A DNA stretch of 59,407 nucleotides from Flavobacteriaceae bacterium (GCA_027080135.1 JALWUJ010000053.1:1-59407), one strand, 5' to 3'. Shown: positions 18,386 through 28,976, numbered from the stretch's first letter. Notes: a model not told the origin generated them from the letters alone. Numbers and translations are program-made.

Positions 18386-20164
18386 CTACTTAAACTGTTT
18401 ATCTATATTTGAAATTACCGAAACTGCTTTTTTATAATCTTGTTGGATGGTAACATTTGAAGTTGGTGTATAACGGGCAAATTCACAGCTTTTTAACAAA
18501 CTAACAAATTCTGAAACTACTTTATTTTCGACGTTTTTTTCCGAAAGTAAAGCAGCAATTTTTTCTTTTGAAAACTCAGAGGTTACAATATCTAATTTAG
18601 CTCTTAAATAATTATGAAGTGCTCGTTCTAAAGCTTCGTAAAATGCTTCTTGTTTGCTTAGATTCTTTTTGGCTTCCGATAGATATTTTTTTGCCAGTTT
18701 TGTTGCTTTCCGAAGTCGCTTTCCATCAACATCACTTAAACGTTTTCTTCGGCTATTTCCTATTAAAATAAATAAAGGAATAAACAAAAATGGTATTCCC
18801 ACCAACCACCAAAATAGTTTAGAATTGAAGAATATGGGTTTGTTTATAGGACTTAAACTTGTACTTAATTTTATGTATTTAAACTGATCGTTTTTAAGAG
18901 CAATTACATTTTTCTTACTCGTATTTTCTTTTACTACTGTGGTTTGGTTTGGATTAGGGCCGTTTTCTACATTAACAATAATTTCTACAGAAGAAAGGGT
19001 TTTGTACTTTTTTGAAGCCACATCGAAATATGAAAAAGTAATCGGACGAATTGGATAAGTGCCTTTGTACTGTGGAATTACCGTGTAAGTATCTTTTATA
19101 TACCCTTTCATTCCCTTACTATTCACTGTAATTTTATTATCTCGTGTGGGTTCGTAAACCTCAAGAGAACTAGGTAAATTAAGTTTTGGTAAATCGAATA
19201 ATTTTAGGTTTCCGGTACCTTCAACCTTAATATTTAACTCCAATGCTTCGTTGGCATCTAAATTTGTTTTATTAGTTGTTACTTCAAAATTAAAGGTTCC
19301 TACTGCTCCGTTAAAATTGTCTGGTTTTCCTTCAAGTGGAAGAGGTTTTACAGTAATCGTTCTCTTTCCTGCCGAAATAGTTCTGTTTACACGAGTCATT
19401 CTTCGTCTTCCAAAAATATCACGTGTATTTCCTTGTACATCTATGGGAACATCAAGTGTTAGTGGCTCTATGGTTAGTTTACCTGTTTTTTGAGGATACA
19501 AAATAGCTTTTCGTAAAATTACATAGCGGTAAGGTTTTCCTTCATAAGTACCTTGGTAAATTTGAGATTGCCCTTGATTGTCTATATTTTGACTCCAAAA
19601 GTCTTCGTACTTAGGCGAATCTATTTCGCGCCAACTTCTTGTAATACTTACATCATTAGAAACATATAACTTGTAAACTACAGTAATTGCTTCATTTAAA
19701 TAGGGGTTAGAGTTTGAAATTTCAGCTACTAAATGTACATTTTCACTAGCAATATAATCGGCATTATTACCGTCTTTTGGTTTTTTAACGGCAGCCGTTA
19801 CCAATACTTTTATAGGGGTTGTTTTATAAATTTCGCCATCAATTTCGATGGAAGCTTGTTTTATGATAAAGTTTCCTTGTTTTTTTGGTGATAAATAGTA
19901 AGAATAAGTTTTTGAATAACTTCGTACACCATTAATCCACGAGTTGCTTACAGATTGATTAGGACCACCCACCACATTAAAACCTTCAAAACTGGGCGGA
20001 ACAAAATTATCTCCATCTTCATTCATTTCAAAATCTACACGAAGTCGCTCGTTGATACCTAACGTTTTTTTACTCACTTTTGCAACAAAGGATACTTGAG
20101 CTTGGGTCATCCCATAACTCAACATAAAAAACAATATGATGACCGATTTTAATTTCATTACCAA
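18386..20164 (-). CDS. batD: BatD family protein
   Basis: Long BatD-like beta domains, VSNSWINGVRSYSKTYSYYLSPKKQG, C-terminal TM and helical tail. Confidence 0.82.
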   Translation of the reverse strand: MVMKLKSVIILFFMLSYGMTQAQVSFVAKVSKKTLGINERLRVDFEMNEDGDNFVPPSFEGFNVVGGPNQSVSNSWINGVRSYSKTYSYYLSPKKQGNFIIKQASIEIDGEIYKTTPIKVLVTAAVKKPKDGNNADYIASENVHLVAEISNSNPYLNEAITVVYKLYVSNDVSITRSWREIDSPKYEDFWSQNIDNQGQSQIYQGTYEGKPYRYVILRKAILYPQKTGKLTIEPLTLDVPIDVQGNTRDIFGRRRMTRVNRTISAGKRTITVKPLPLEGKPDNFNGAVGTFNFEVTTNKTNLDANEALELNIKVEGTGNLKLFDLPKLNLPSSLEVYEPTRDNKITVNSKGMKGYIKDTYTVIPQYKGTYPIRPITFSYFDVASKKYKTLSSVEIIVNVENGPNPNQTTVVKENTSKKNVIALKNDQFKYIKLSTSLSPINKPIFFNSKLFWWLVGIPFLFIPLFILIGNSRRKRLSDVDGKRLRKATKLAKKYLSEAKKNLSKQEAFYEALERALHNYLRAKLDIVTSEFSKEKIAALLSEKNVENKVVSEFVSLLKSCEFARYTPTSNVTIQQDYKKAVSVISNIDKQFK

Positions 20165-21078
20165 TCTTTCTCTGATTTTATTTTTACTCCTTTTTGCTTT
20201 TTAGCATTAATCTTATCCTGTATTTTTTTCTCTTCATTATTCATAGCTTCTAACAAGTTTTTTACTTGCTGTGGAGATAATTTACCTGGTTGTTGTTGCT
20301 GTGGTTTTTGTTTTTGTTTGTCATCCTTTGGTTTGTCAGGCTTTCCTTTGTCCTTGTCTTTATCTCCTTCTTTCTTATCGTCTTTATTGTCACCTTTGTC
20401 TTTTTGATCCTTTTTATCTCCGTCATCTCCGTCTTTTTTATCCTGATCTTTTTTGTCTTTTTGATCCTTTTTATCTTGATCTTTTTTATCGTCTTTGTCT
20501 TTGTTATCATCATCGCCGCCGCCACCATTTTTTTGTTGGTCTTTTAACAGCTCTTTTGCCAATGCCAAATTATATCGTGTTTCTTCATCTTTTGGATTAT
20601 TCCGAAGGGCATTTTTATAGGCCTCTACCGCTTCTTGGTATTTTTTTTCATTCATATAAGTGTTTCCTAAATTATGAAAAGCTTTGTGTTTGTCTTCTTT
20701 TGATTCGGCAACTGCTGCTGCTTGTTTAAAGCGGTTCATTGCAACATCGTTCATTTCCTTGTTATAATAGGCGTTTCCCAAATTGTATTTTGCCGTATCG
20801 TCCTTTGGATTTAACGAAATTGCTTGGCGATAATCGGCTTCTGCTTTTGGGAAATCTCCTTTAAGCATTTCTGAATTTGCCTTACTTAACATCTCTTCCG
20901 TCTGACGTAATACCTTTTGTTTTTCTTTGTCTTCTTGGGCGTTTTGAGCTTTAACTGAAGGGATTGAGCTAAGAATCAAGATTAATATAAAAAATGATTT
21001 ATTCCACAAAGTTTCACAGAGAAACGCAGAGATTCGCAGAGAAAAAAGATGATGTAATATGTTTTTATTTGCTTTCAT
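20158..21078 (-). CDS. batC: BatC-like TPR protein with DK-rich linker
   Basis: TPR repeats; DKDDKKDQDKKDQKDKK low complexity; between batB and batD. Confidence 0.75.
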   Translation of the reverse strand: MKANKNILHHLFSLRISAFLCETLWNKSFFILILILSSIPSVKAQNAQEDKEKQKVLRQTEEMLSKANSEMLKGDFPKAEADYRQAISLNPKDDTAKYNLGNAYYNKEMNDVAMNRFKQAAAVAESKEDKHKAFHNLGNTYMNEKKYQEAVEAYKNALRNNPKDEETRYNLALAKELLKDQQKNGGGGDDDNKDKDDKKDQDKKDQKDKKDQDKKDGDDGDKKDQKDKGDNKDDKKEGDKDKDKGKPDKPKDDKQKQKPQQQQPGKLSPQQVKNLLEAMNNEEKKIQDKINAKKQKGVKIKSEKDW

Positions 21079-22102
21079 TAAACAGATTTAATTTTTTAAT
21101 CCAAGCTGTTTTTCTTTCTAAAAGAAGCACATCTAACACCAATAAAAATAATGATAAGGCAAGAAACCATTGAAAACGATCTTTAAAATCGGTAAATTGT
21201 TTTGCTTCAAATTCTTTTTGGTTCATACCGTTTAAAATACTTGTTACTTGCTCGATTACTTCTTTAGTATTGCTTCCGTCTATGTATTTTCCGTTGCCTA
21301 TATGGGCTATTTCAGTTAAGGTTTCGGTGTTTAATCTTGTTATTACTTGTTCATTATTTTGATCGCGTTTGTAATGTTGTAAAATTCCGTTTCGTTTAAT
21401 AGGAATGGAGCCTCCATTAGGTGTTCCAACTCCAATAGTAAATATTTTTATTCCCAAATTAGCTGCTTCATTTACTACGGAAGAAATATTTCCTTCATGA
21501 TCTTCTCCATCCGAAATTATAAACAGCACTTTATTAACTTGATCTTCATCATTATAATAGGTTTCTGCCATTTTAATTGCTTCGGTAATGGCTGTTCCCT
21601 GCGATGAAACCATATCGGTATCCATACTTCCCAAAAATAATTTTGTTGTTGAAAAGTCCGTAGTAATTGGCACTTGCGGAAAAGCAGATCCTGCGTAACC
21701 TATAATTCCTACCCGATCGCCTCCCAAACTATTGATAATTTGAGTAATTAATTGTTTGGATTTTTCGATTCGGTTGGGAGCAATATCTTCTGCCAACATA
21801 CTTTTAGAAACATCCAATGCAAAAACCACATCGACACCAGCTCTTGTTACGGTTTCGATTTTTGTTCCTATTTTAGGGTTTACCAAAGCCAAACTTAAAC
21901 TTGCAATGGCTAAGGAAAGTACAATTACTTTTAACCAAGGTTTAAATTTAGACTTATCTGGACTTAAAGATTTTAAGGCTTTTGCGTTGGCGAATTTCTT
22001 TTGAGTATGCTTTTTCCAAAGTAATACCAACAAGAAAAGCACTATTAAACCAGCAATGGCAAATAGTAAGTAAAAGTATATTGGTTTATCTAATTGGTAC
22101 AT
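21065..22102 (-). CDS. batB: VWA domain protein BatB
   Basis: VVFALDVSKSMLAEDIAPNRIEKSKQLI, MIDAS motif. Confidence 0.85.
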   Translation of the reverse strand: MYQLDKPIYFYLLFAIAGLIVLFLLVLLWKKHTQKKFANAKALKSLSPDKSKFKPWLKVIVLSLAIASLSLALVNPKIGTKIETVTRAGVDVVFALDVSKSMLAEDIAPNRIEKSKQLITQIINSLGGDRVGIIGYAGSAFPQVPITTDFSTTKLFLGSMDTDMVSSQGTAITEAIKMAETYYNDEDQVNKVLFIISDGEDHEGNISSVVNEAANLGIKIFTIGVGTPNGGSIPIKRNGILQHYKRDQNNEQVITRLNTETLTEIAHIGNGKYIDGSNTKEVIEQVTSILNGMNQKEFEAKQFTDFKDRFQWFLALSLFLLVLDVLLLERKTAWIKKLNLFNESK

Positions 22103-22142
22103 ATTGACACTAATTTCACGAATTATCGCTAATTTATTTTTA

Positions 22143-22330
22143 TTTTATACCTACAAGGTTTTTTAAACTTTGTAGGAGGTTCTTAATTTTCTCTCTAGGT
22201 TGCTGAGTGATTTTCCAAAGAAAATCGTATCGAAGCAACCTTTTATTATTTTATACCTACAAGGTTTTTAAAACCTTGCAGGAGGTTCTTAATTTGCTGA
22301 GTGTCCCGATTTTTCTTCGGGACACTCAGC
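22143..22330. repeat. Composite palindromic repeat cluster between batA and batB
   Basis: Two ~45-bp direct copies of tacctacaaggttttt...aggaggttcttaattt (22143-22190, 22251-22295) and long stem gctgagtgtcccga...tcgggacactcagc (22296-22330). Confidence 0.75.
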
Positions 22331-22421
22331 AACCTTTATTTATTTTTCTATTTCAAATTTATCACTTCGGCTCCGCTCAGTGACCAAGATTCTCCGGTGA
22401 TTAAGCGGAACCAAAATCACA

Positions 22422-23426
22422 TCAAACAAAACTCCTAAACAAAGTATATCGCAACAACAACTCGAACAATAATAGTCCAAAAGCAAATAATACTAAAGGT
22501 CTAAAGAGTTCGTCATAACTTTTAAATTTTGTTTCTTCGATATCGGTTTTTTCTATTTTATTTATCTCTTCGTATATCTGTTCTAATTTCGTATTACTGG
22601 TAGCTCTAAAATATTTACCACCCGTAGTTTCAGCAATTTGTTTCAGTAAATCTTCGTCTATTTCAACCTGTACATTTCCGTATTGAAATTGTCCGTTGGG
22701 TAAAATTCCGATGGGTGACAATGCCATTCCGTTGGAACCTAATCCTATGGTATAAACTTTAATTCCGAATTCTACTGCCAATTCACTTGCAATTTTAGGG
22801 TCTATAAATCCTGTATTGTTGACTCCATCAGTTAATAATATAATTACTTTTCCTTTGGCACGGCTTTCTTTTAAACGGTTTACGGCAGTTGCCAAACCCA
22901 TACCAATTGCCGTTCCTCCCTCGATAGTAGTATTGTATTTTATGCTTTTTAATGAAGAAAGCACAATGTTTTTATCGCTTGTTAAAGGTGTTTTGGTATA
23001 ACTTTCTCCTGCGTATTCCACCAAACCTAAACGGTCATTGGGTCTTGCTTGAATAAACCTTGAAGCTACTTTTTTTAAGGCTTCTAATCTGTTGGGTTTT
23101 AAATCTCTTGCTAACATACTTGCCGAAACATCGATTGCGATGACAATATCGATTCCTTTAGTAGTTTTAATTCTAGTGGATTCATCTACGGTTCTTGGTC
23201 TTGCCATTGCAACAATAATTAATGCTAAGGAAATTAATCTGAAAACAAAAAGGACAGGACGTACTTTTGCCAACCAGTTTTTAGAGGTTTTAAAGCCTTG
23301 AATATTTGATATTTTTAAAGAAGCGGTTTGTTGTTTTCGTTTCCAAAAAAACCAAAGTATTAGTACTGGAATTACTAAAAGCAACCAGAACAACTGCGGA
23401 TTTACAAACTCGAAATTACTGCCCAT
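22422..23426 (-). CDS. batA: VWA domain protein BatA
   Basis: IVIAIDVSASMLARDLKPNRLEALKKVASRFI. Confidence 0.85.
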   Translation of the reverse strand: MGSNFEFVNPQLFWLLLVIPVLILWFFWKRKQQTASLKISNIQGFKTSKNWLAKVRPVLFVFRLISLALIIVAMARPRTVDESTRIKTTKGIDIVIAIDVSASMLARDLKPNRLEALKKVASRFIQARPNDRLGLVEYAGESYTKTPLTSDKNIVLSSLKSIKYNTTIEGGTAIGMGLATAVNRLKESRAKGKVIILLTDGVNNTGFIDPKIASELAVEFGIKVYTIGLGSNGMALSPIGILPNGQFQYGNVQVEIDEDLLKQIAETTGGKYFRATSNTKLEQIYEEINKIEKTDIEETKFKSYDELFRPLVLFAFGLLLFELLLRYTLFRSFV

Positions 23427-25134
23427 CTTCTTTCTTTTTTGTTTCTGGTGTTATTTCTAACTCAATCGAATTAATGATACGGTCTTTTATAGCTTTTGCA
23501 AATCGTCCGTCGTCTTGATAAACTACCAAAACTTCTTGCAATCCGTTTTCTTGAGCAAACAGTAACAACTCGTAACTACTCTTTTTCTTTAATACTTTTC
23601 CTTTAGAAACTTCAACGTGAAAATCGCCATAAGCCTTGATGCCTTCAATTCCCTTTTCGGTTGTAAAATCGTCACGTTTTACTACCAAATTTTTGGCTCC
23701 TGCTTTTTCAAGAAGGCTCAACATCATATCTAACGAGGATTCCAACTCTAATTTTTGTTCTTGATTAAACTGAATGGAATTCACCATAACATAAAGCGGG
23801 TCGTTAATCTTACCGTAAGTAAAAACACTTTTACGTTTAATTACTTGGCTTTTCGGAATTAAAGAATCTTCGGTTCTTACCAAAACTTCTGGAGTTTCCA
23901 CAATAATTAAAGGTGAACCATATTCACTTTTTATCCATCTTCCTTCGGCAAGGTCTCGCATTTCGTTTCCTAGTACCTTATCTTTTAATTCGTCAAATCC
24001 TTTAATGCTTCCGAAGATTATTGCAGCTAAAATTAAGGTGCCAATAGTTCCTAAAGCAATTTTAATTCGTTTTCTTTTTATGGCTTTTTTCCGAAGTTCT
24101 TCTAAATAAAGAGCATTTTGAAGCAGTTCTTCTTCGGTTGGTTCTGGAATAATTTCTTTGGTTTCGTTAATAATTTCTTCCACAACTGTTCGGTCCACTT
24201 TTGCCTGACCTTCTTGTTCTTTCATTTTGGCAAATTTTATTAAATCTGCACGTTTTAAAATATCATCAATCTTTTTAATAGTTTCGGTGTCGAAGTCAAA
24301 ATTACCCGAATCTTTATGCAACATCAAACGTTCAATTAACTCGTTGGACGTACTTTCCAATGCTGTATCATCTACCTCTCGATCAATATATCTTTTTAAT
24401 ATTTCGGTTAATTCTGAATAGTATCTTTTAGAATTATCATTCTCTAAATAATGTGAATGGTCTAATTCTTTCAACGCTTCAATAGCTTCTTCATAAGGCG
24501 GAAGTTGTTGTTCGGCTTCTTCACGTTTTCTTTTTCTTCTTCGGAAAAACAATAAGACTCCAACCACAATTAGTATTAAAATTGGAATTAACCATGTGGC
24601 TACTTCTTTAAAATCAAACGGAGGTTCTTTTACTTCTAAGGCAGGCTTGATGTGATACATTTTTTGCTTGGTGGTATCTACCAAAACATTAAAAACTTCG
24701 ACCTTTAAAGAATCCGTATCGAAGGGTTTGTTGTTAATAACAATTCGTTGTCTGGGAATGGTATAAGCACCCGAATCGAATTGTGTTAATCCGTATTTTT
24801 TAATAAGTTTTATCTTGTCTTGAAGTCTTGTCGTGTCAATTTTATACGACTCGATGACCTCTAATGGCTTGAAAGTTTGTCCTTCTGGAAATAATACCAA
24901 ATCTGTAGAATCTGCCTCTACTTGAATGGTGTAATGAATCTCTTCGCCTATACGAATGTCGGTGGTGTCTATGGTAGTGGTTACTTGGGAGTATGATGAA
25001 AAACTGAATAGTACCAAAAAAGCTAATAAAGAGATGGCTCGCAAAGACGCAAAGACGCGAAGTTTTGGTTTCTGAGAAAACCCGAAGCTTGCTTTTTCCA
25101 ATTTAATTATTCTATTTTTATTATTCTCTAACAT
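23416..25134 (-). CDS. BatD-like/DUF4381-like membrane protein of the aerotolerance cluster
   Basis: TTTIDTTDIRIGEEIHYTIQVEADS, central TM and charged cytoplasmic domain; operon context. Confidence 0.65.
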   Translation of the reverse strand: MLENNKNRIIKLEKASFGFSQKPKLRVFASLRAISLLAFLVLFSFSSYSQVTTTIDTTDIRIGEEIHYTIQVEADSTDLVLFPEGQTFKPLEVIESYKIDTTRLQDKIKLIKKYGLTQFDSGAYTIPRQRIVINNKPFDTDSLKVEVFNVLVDTTKQKMYHIKPALEVKEPPFDFKEVATWLIPILILIVVGVLLFFRRRKRKREEAEQQLPPYEEAIEALKELDHSHYLENDNSKRYYSELTEILKRYIDREVDDTALESTSNELIERLMLHKDSGNFDFDTETIKKIDDILKRADLIKFAKMKEQEGQAKVDRTVVEEIINETKEIIPEPTEEELLQNALYLEELRKKAIKRKRIKIALGTIGTLILAAIIFGSIKGFDELKDKVLGNEMRDLAEGRWIKSEYGSPLIIVETPEVLVRTEDSLIPKSQVIKRKSVFTYGKINDPLYVMVNSIQFNQEQKLELESSLDMMLSLLEKAGAKNLVVKRDDFTTEKGIEGIKAYGDFHVEVSKGKVLKKKSSYELLLFAQENGLQEVLVVYQDDGRFAKAIKDRIINSIELEITPETKKKEDGQ

Positions 25135-25154
25135 CTAATTTCTTTATTCTCTTC

Positions 25155-25205
25155 TATTTTTTTCGCAGTCACGACTGCTTCCTATAATACCGCAGACACG
25201 TCTGT
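25155..25205. repeat. REP-like palindrome
   Basis: cgcagtcacgactgcttcc and ccgcagacacgtctgtggg. Confidence 0.55.
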
Positions 25206-25221
25206 GGGCTACTATGATAAA

Positions 25222-26103
25222 TCATCGCATTTTAAAATACCCCAATAATTTTTTTACATAACTTTCGTCCACTCGGCAACTCAATGATCCTGCACCACTT
25301 TTCTGAAACGATTCTTTAAAATAACCTACTTTTTCTAAATAATGGGCTTTGTAATGATTTCTAACTCCTTTTGAGCTTGTATTTACCAATACCATTTCTC
25401 CCGTTTCTTGATCTTGCATTTGAACCATTCCGAGGTTTGGAATTTGTTCTTCTTGTTTATCGAAAATCCTGATTCCTGTAACATCGTGTTTGTTGGAAAC
25501 AATTTTTAAGGTATCACGATAATTGTCCGAAATAAAATCGGAAAGCACAAAAACAATGGCTTTTTTCTTGATAACGTTTGAAAAATATTTCAGTGCCATC
25601 GCAATGTCTGTCTTGTTACTTTGTGGTTTGTGTTCAATTAATTCGCGGATAATTCTTAATACGTGAGACTTCCCTTTTTTTGGTGGAATAAACAATTCTA
25701 TTTCATCTGAAAATAAAATAAGTCCGATTTTGTCATTATTCTGAAGTGCAGAAAATGCTAAAGTTGCAGCGATTTCGGTAACGATTTCATTTTTAAACTG
25801 GCTGTCTGTTCCGAAGAACTCTGAACCAGAAATATCCACAATCAACATTAAAGTTAATTCTCGTTCTTCTTCAAAAACCTTGATGTACGGTTCGTTATAA
25901 CGCGCCGTTACATTCCAATCGATACTTCTAACATCATCACCAAATTGGTATTGACGCACCTCGCTAAAAGTCATTCCGCGGCCCTTAAATGTACTGTGAT
26001 ATTCGCCACCAAACATATGATCGCTTAAACGACGTGTTTTGATTTCGATTTTCCGTACTTTTTTTAGAAGTTCTTTTGTGTCCATGGTTTTCAGTCTTGT
26101 CAT
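25222..26103 (-). CDS. DUF58 domain protein
   Basis: GEYHSTFKGRGMTFSEVRQYQFGDDVRSIDWNVTARYNEPYIKVFEEERELTLMLIVDISGS. Confidence 0.93.
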   Translation of the reverse strand: MTRLKTMDTKELLKKVRKIEIKTRRLSDHMFGGEYHSTFKGRGMTFSEVRQYQFGDDVRSIDWNVTARYNEPYIKVFEEERELTLMLIVDISGSEFFGTDSQFKNEIVTEIAATLAFSALQNNDKIGLILFSDEIELFIPPKKGKSHVLRIIRELIEHKPQSNKTDIAMALKYFSNVIKKKAIVFVLSDFISDNYRDTLKIVSNKHDVTGIRIFDKQEEQIPNLGMVQMQDQETGEMVLVNTSSKGVRNHYKAHYLEKVGYFKESFQKSGAGSLSCRVDESYVKKLLGYFKMR

Positions 26104-26178
26104 TCCTGCGGAAGCAGGAATCTTTTTATCATTTAGTTAAATTTTAAAACGATTCCGCAATAAATGCGGAATGACTTT
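26100..26178. repeat. REP-like repeat pair
   Basis: tcattcctgcggaagcaggaatc and gattccgcaataaatgcggaatgac. Confidence 0.6.
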
Positions 26179-27183
26179 CTAAGGCACTTCTATTTCGTTT
26201 ACAATCTTATTAATAATATCTTCTGAAGTTACATTCTCCGCTTCGGCTTCGTAGGTAATTCCGATACGGTGACGCAATACATCGTGAACCACGGCACGAA
26301 CATCTTCAGGAATTACATAACCACGACGCTTGATAAATGCATAACATTTTGAAGCAATTGCCAAGTTGATGCTTCCCCTTGGAGAAGAACCAAAATTAAT
26401 TAATGGATTTAATTCAGCTAGGTTATAATTCTCTGGAGTACGAGTGGCGAAAATGATATCTAAGATGTATTTTTCAATCTTTTCATCCATATACACTTCC
26501 CGAACCGATTTTTGTGCTTTTAGAATTTGCTCTAAAGTCACCACCTGATTTACCTGCTCGAAACCACCTTTTAAATTCTGACGAACAATGAGTTGTTCTT
26601 CAGTAAGTTGTGGGTATTTAATTACGGTTTTTAACATAAAACGATCCACTTGCGCTTCAGGTAACGGATAAGTTCCTTCTTGCTCAATTGGATTTTGAGT
26701 TGCCATTACTAAAAATGGTTTATCCAACGCAAATGTTTCATCGCCAATAGTTACTTGTTTTTCTTGCATCGCTTCTAACAAAGCCGATTGTACTTTGGCT
26801 GGAGCACGATTTATTTCATCTGCCAATACAAAATTGGCGAATATCGGACCTTTCTTTATGCTGAAATCGTTGTCCTTCATATTATAAATCATCGTTCCAA
26901 CCACATCGGCAGGAAGTAGATCTGGTGTAAACTGAATTCGGCTAAAATCACCATGAACTGCTTTTGCCAAGGTATTAATTGCCAAGGTTTTTGCTAGTCC
27001 CGGAACTCCTTCTAATAAAATGTGTCCGCCACCCAACAAACCAATGAGTAAGCGTTCTACCATATGTTTTTGACCGACGATTACCTTATTCATTTCCATT
27101 GAAAGGATATCGATAAAGGCAGATTCTCTTTCTATTTTTTCGTTTAAAGCTCCAATATCTAAAGCTGTTGTTTCTTGTTCCAT
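26179..27183 (-). CDS. moxR: MoxR family AAA+ ATPase
   Basis: GGGHILLEGVPGLAKTLAINTLA, RIQFTPDLLPADVVGT. Confidence 0.95.
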   Translation of the reverse strand: MEQETTALDIGALNEKIERESAFIDILSMEMNKVIVGQKHMVERLLIGLLGGGHILLEGVPGLAKTLAINTLAKAVHGDFSRIQFTPDLLPADVVGTMIYNMKDNDFSIKKGPIFANFVLADEINRAPAKVQSALLEAMQEKQVTIGDETFALDKPFLVMATQNPIEQEGTYPLPEAQVDRFMLKTVIKYPQLTEEQLIVRQNLKGGFEQVNQVVTLEQILKAQKSVREVYMDEKIEKYILDIIFATRTPENYNLAELNPLINFGSSPRGSINLAIASKCYAFIKRRGYVIPEDVRAVVHDVLRHRIGITYEAEAENVTSEDIINKIVNEIEVP

Positions 27184-27367
27184 TTGTGTCTTATTTATTT
27201 AACCTTCCCAAAATTACCAAACCTAAAAGGGGTGTAGGAAATTGGAATGCTAAATTGTAATTTTCTTACCGAAATAGTTGTTAACACTTGGTTAAAAAAT
27301 GCAAAAAAATTATTAAGATTTTTAATCTAATTAATTATTGCTATTTTTATTACTTATTCGGTGAAAT

Positions 27368-27757
27368 ATGGCGCATTATAAAAGTTTTGAAGATTTAGGG
27401 ATTTATCAACTTTCAAGAGTTTTGTGTAATGACATTTGGTTGTTAATAACCGAAACTCCCTTGTCTAAAGATTATAAGTTACGAAATCAAATTAACGGTT
27501 CTTCTGGATCGGTAATGGACAATATTGCAGAAGGGTTTGGAAGAGGAGGAAATAAAGAGTTTATTAATTTTCTTAGTATTGCTAGAGGTTCCTGTTGTGA
27601 AACAAAAGTACAACTTCAAAGGTCTCTTGATAGAAATCATATTGATAATCAAAAATATCTCATTTTAAAAGAAAAGACACAATCGTTAATAGATCAAATT
27701 TCAAAATTTATGAATTATCTTAAATCGTCAGATCGAAAAGGTTCAAAGTACGACTAA
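27368..27757 (+). CDS. Four helix bundle protein (S23/IVS-like)
   Basis: FEDLGIYQLSRVLCNDIWLL...LRNQINGSSGSVMDNIAEGFGRGGNKEFINFLSIARGS. Confidence 0.92.
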   Translation: MAHYKSFEDLGIYQLSRVLCNDIWLLITETPLSKDYKLRNQINGSSGSVMDNIAEGFGRGGNKEFINFLSIARGSCCETKVQLQRSLDRNHIDNQKYLILKEKTQSLIDQISKFMNYLKSSDRKGSKYD

Positions 27758-27789
27758 TAAAGAATAGAAATAATAATAAACAATAGCTT

Positions 27790-28926
27790 TTGATTAACAA
27801 ACGCCTACTCATAAAAAACCTCCTAGCTCACAACGATGAGAGCAGTTTCTATGATAAAAAACGAAAGATAGATTTAGGCTCCAAAGAAGGAAAAGCAAAA
27901 TTCTTAAAACACATTTGTGCGCTGAGTAATAGCAACCCGAAAAACAATAGTTTTATGGTGATTGGTGTAGAAGACGAAACCAACGAAATTAGAGGAGTCG
28001 ATTTTTTTGATGATAGTAAAATCCAAAACCTTATCAATGCTTATTTGACCAATCCGCCTATTATTACCTACGAAAACGTTGCGTTTCCACATTTACCACC
28101 ACATAAAGTAGTGGGCTTGGTAACTATTCGTGCTACGGAAGAAATCACTTCACTAAGAAAAAACATCTGGAAATATTGGGGCGGCTCTATTTTTATGAGA
28201 GACGGTAGTATCTCGATGCCAAAAGATTTTGATATTGAAATAAAAGATGTCAATTCAGAAATTGTAAAAGCCATCGAAAACAAGGCGAAAAACAATATTG
28301 AACACACTTTGGATGGTGTTATTGATTTTATCAATCATCGTCACAAAGATTTAGATTCGCATTATCATGTTTTTAAAGAACAATTTGTGGTTTGTTGGGC
28401 AGGAATTGTAAAAAAAGTTAAAGATGAAACCTATTATTCAAGAGTGGATATCGAACTGATTAACGAGCAAGTACGCTTGTTTTATTCGGCTTTGGATGAA
28501 GTGAGTATTTCATTTTCAGAAAACGATTTCACGATTATTGAATACGTACATCTGGGACTCAACCAACAATATAAATACTATCCTTTAGAGGAAGTGAAAA
28601 TTACTTTTCAGGAAAATGGTTCGTATAAAATAGACAGTAAATTAATTTTTGAACCGCCGCAATTCAACAAAAAAACGTTGTTTCATATTTACAATGCGAA
28701 CAATGCTTTGATTGAAAAATTAAAAAAGGGAATCCCATTAAAGCCTTCCGAAGAAAAAGATTTACAAAGTCTTCCAGCCACTTATTTAATTTGTTATTTA
28801 AACGACTTTACCGAAGCAAAAAACAAGCTTTTGGAAGCCAAACCTTTTTTAAAGAATAGAAATGATTCGGTTTATGATAGCTATAAAGAAACCGTGCGGA
28901 TTTTACGAAAGATGAAATATAGTTAG
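27790..28926 (+). CDS. AlbA_2/Schlafen-like ATP-binding domain protein
   Basis: DESSFYDKKRKIDLGSKEGKAKFLKHICALSNSN...FMVIGVEDE; TTG start. Confidence 0.7.
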   Translation: MINKRLLIKNLLAHNDESSFYDKKRKIDLGSKEGKAKFLKHICALSNSNPKNNSFMVIGVEDETNEIRGVDFFDDSKIQNLINAYLTNPPIITYENVAFPHLPPHKVVGLVTIRATEEITSLRKNIWKYWGGSIFMRDGSISMPKDFDIEIKDVNSEIVKAIENKAKNNIEHTLDGVIDFINHRHKDLDSHYHVFKEQFVVCWAGIVKKVKDETYYSRVDIELINEQVRLFYSALDEVSISFSENDFTIIEYVHLGLNQQYKYYPLEEVKITFQENGSYKIDSKLIFEPPQFNKKTLFHIYNANNALIEKLKKGIPLKPSEEKDLQSLPATYLICYLNDFTEAKNKLLEAKPFLKNRNDSVYDSYKETVRILRKMKYS

Positions 28927-28976
28927 ATTTAGAACCTATTAATTAGATATAAAGCTTTAAAGTAAATTATTTTTTT

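Noticed and set aside
20271-20729. Antisense ORF over batC
   Set aside because: Cys/Leu/Phe-rich composition is the complement of the DK-rich linker; artefact.
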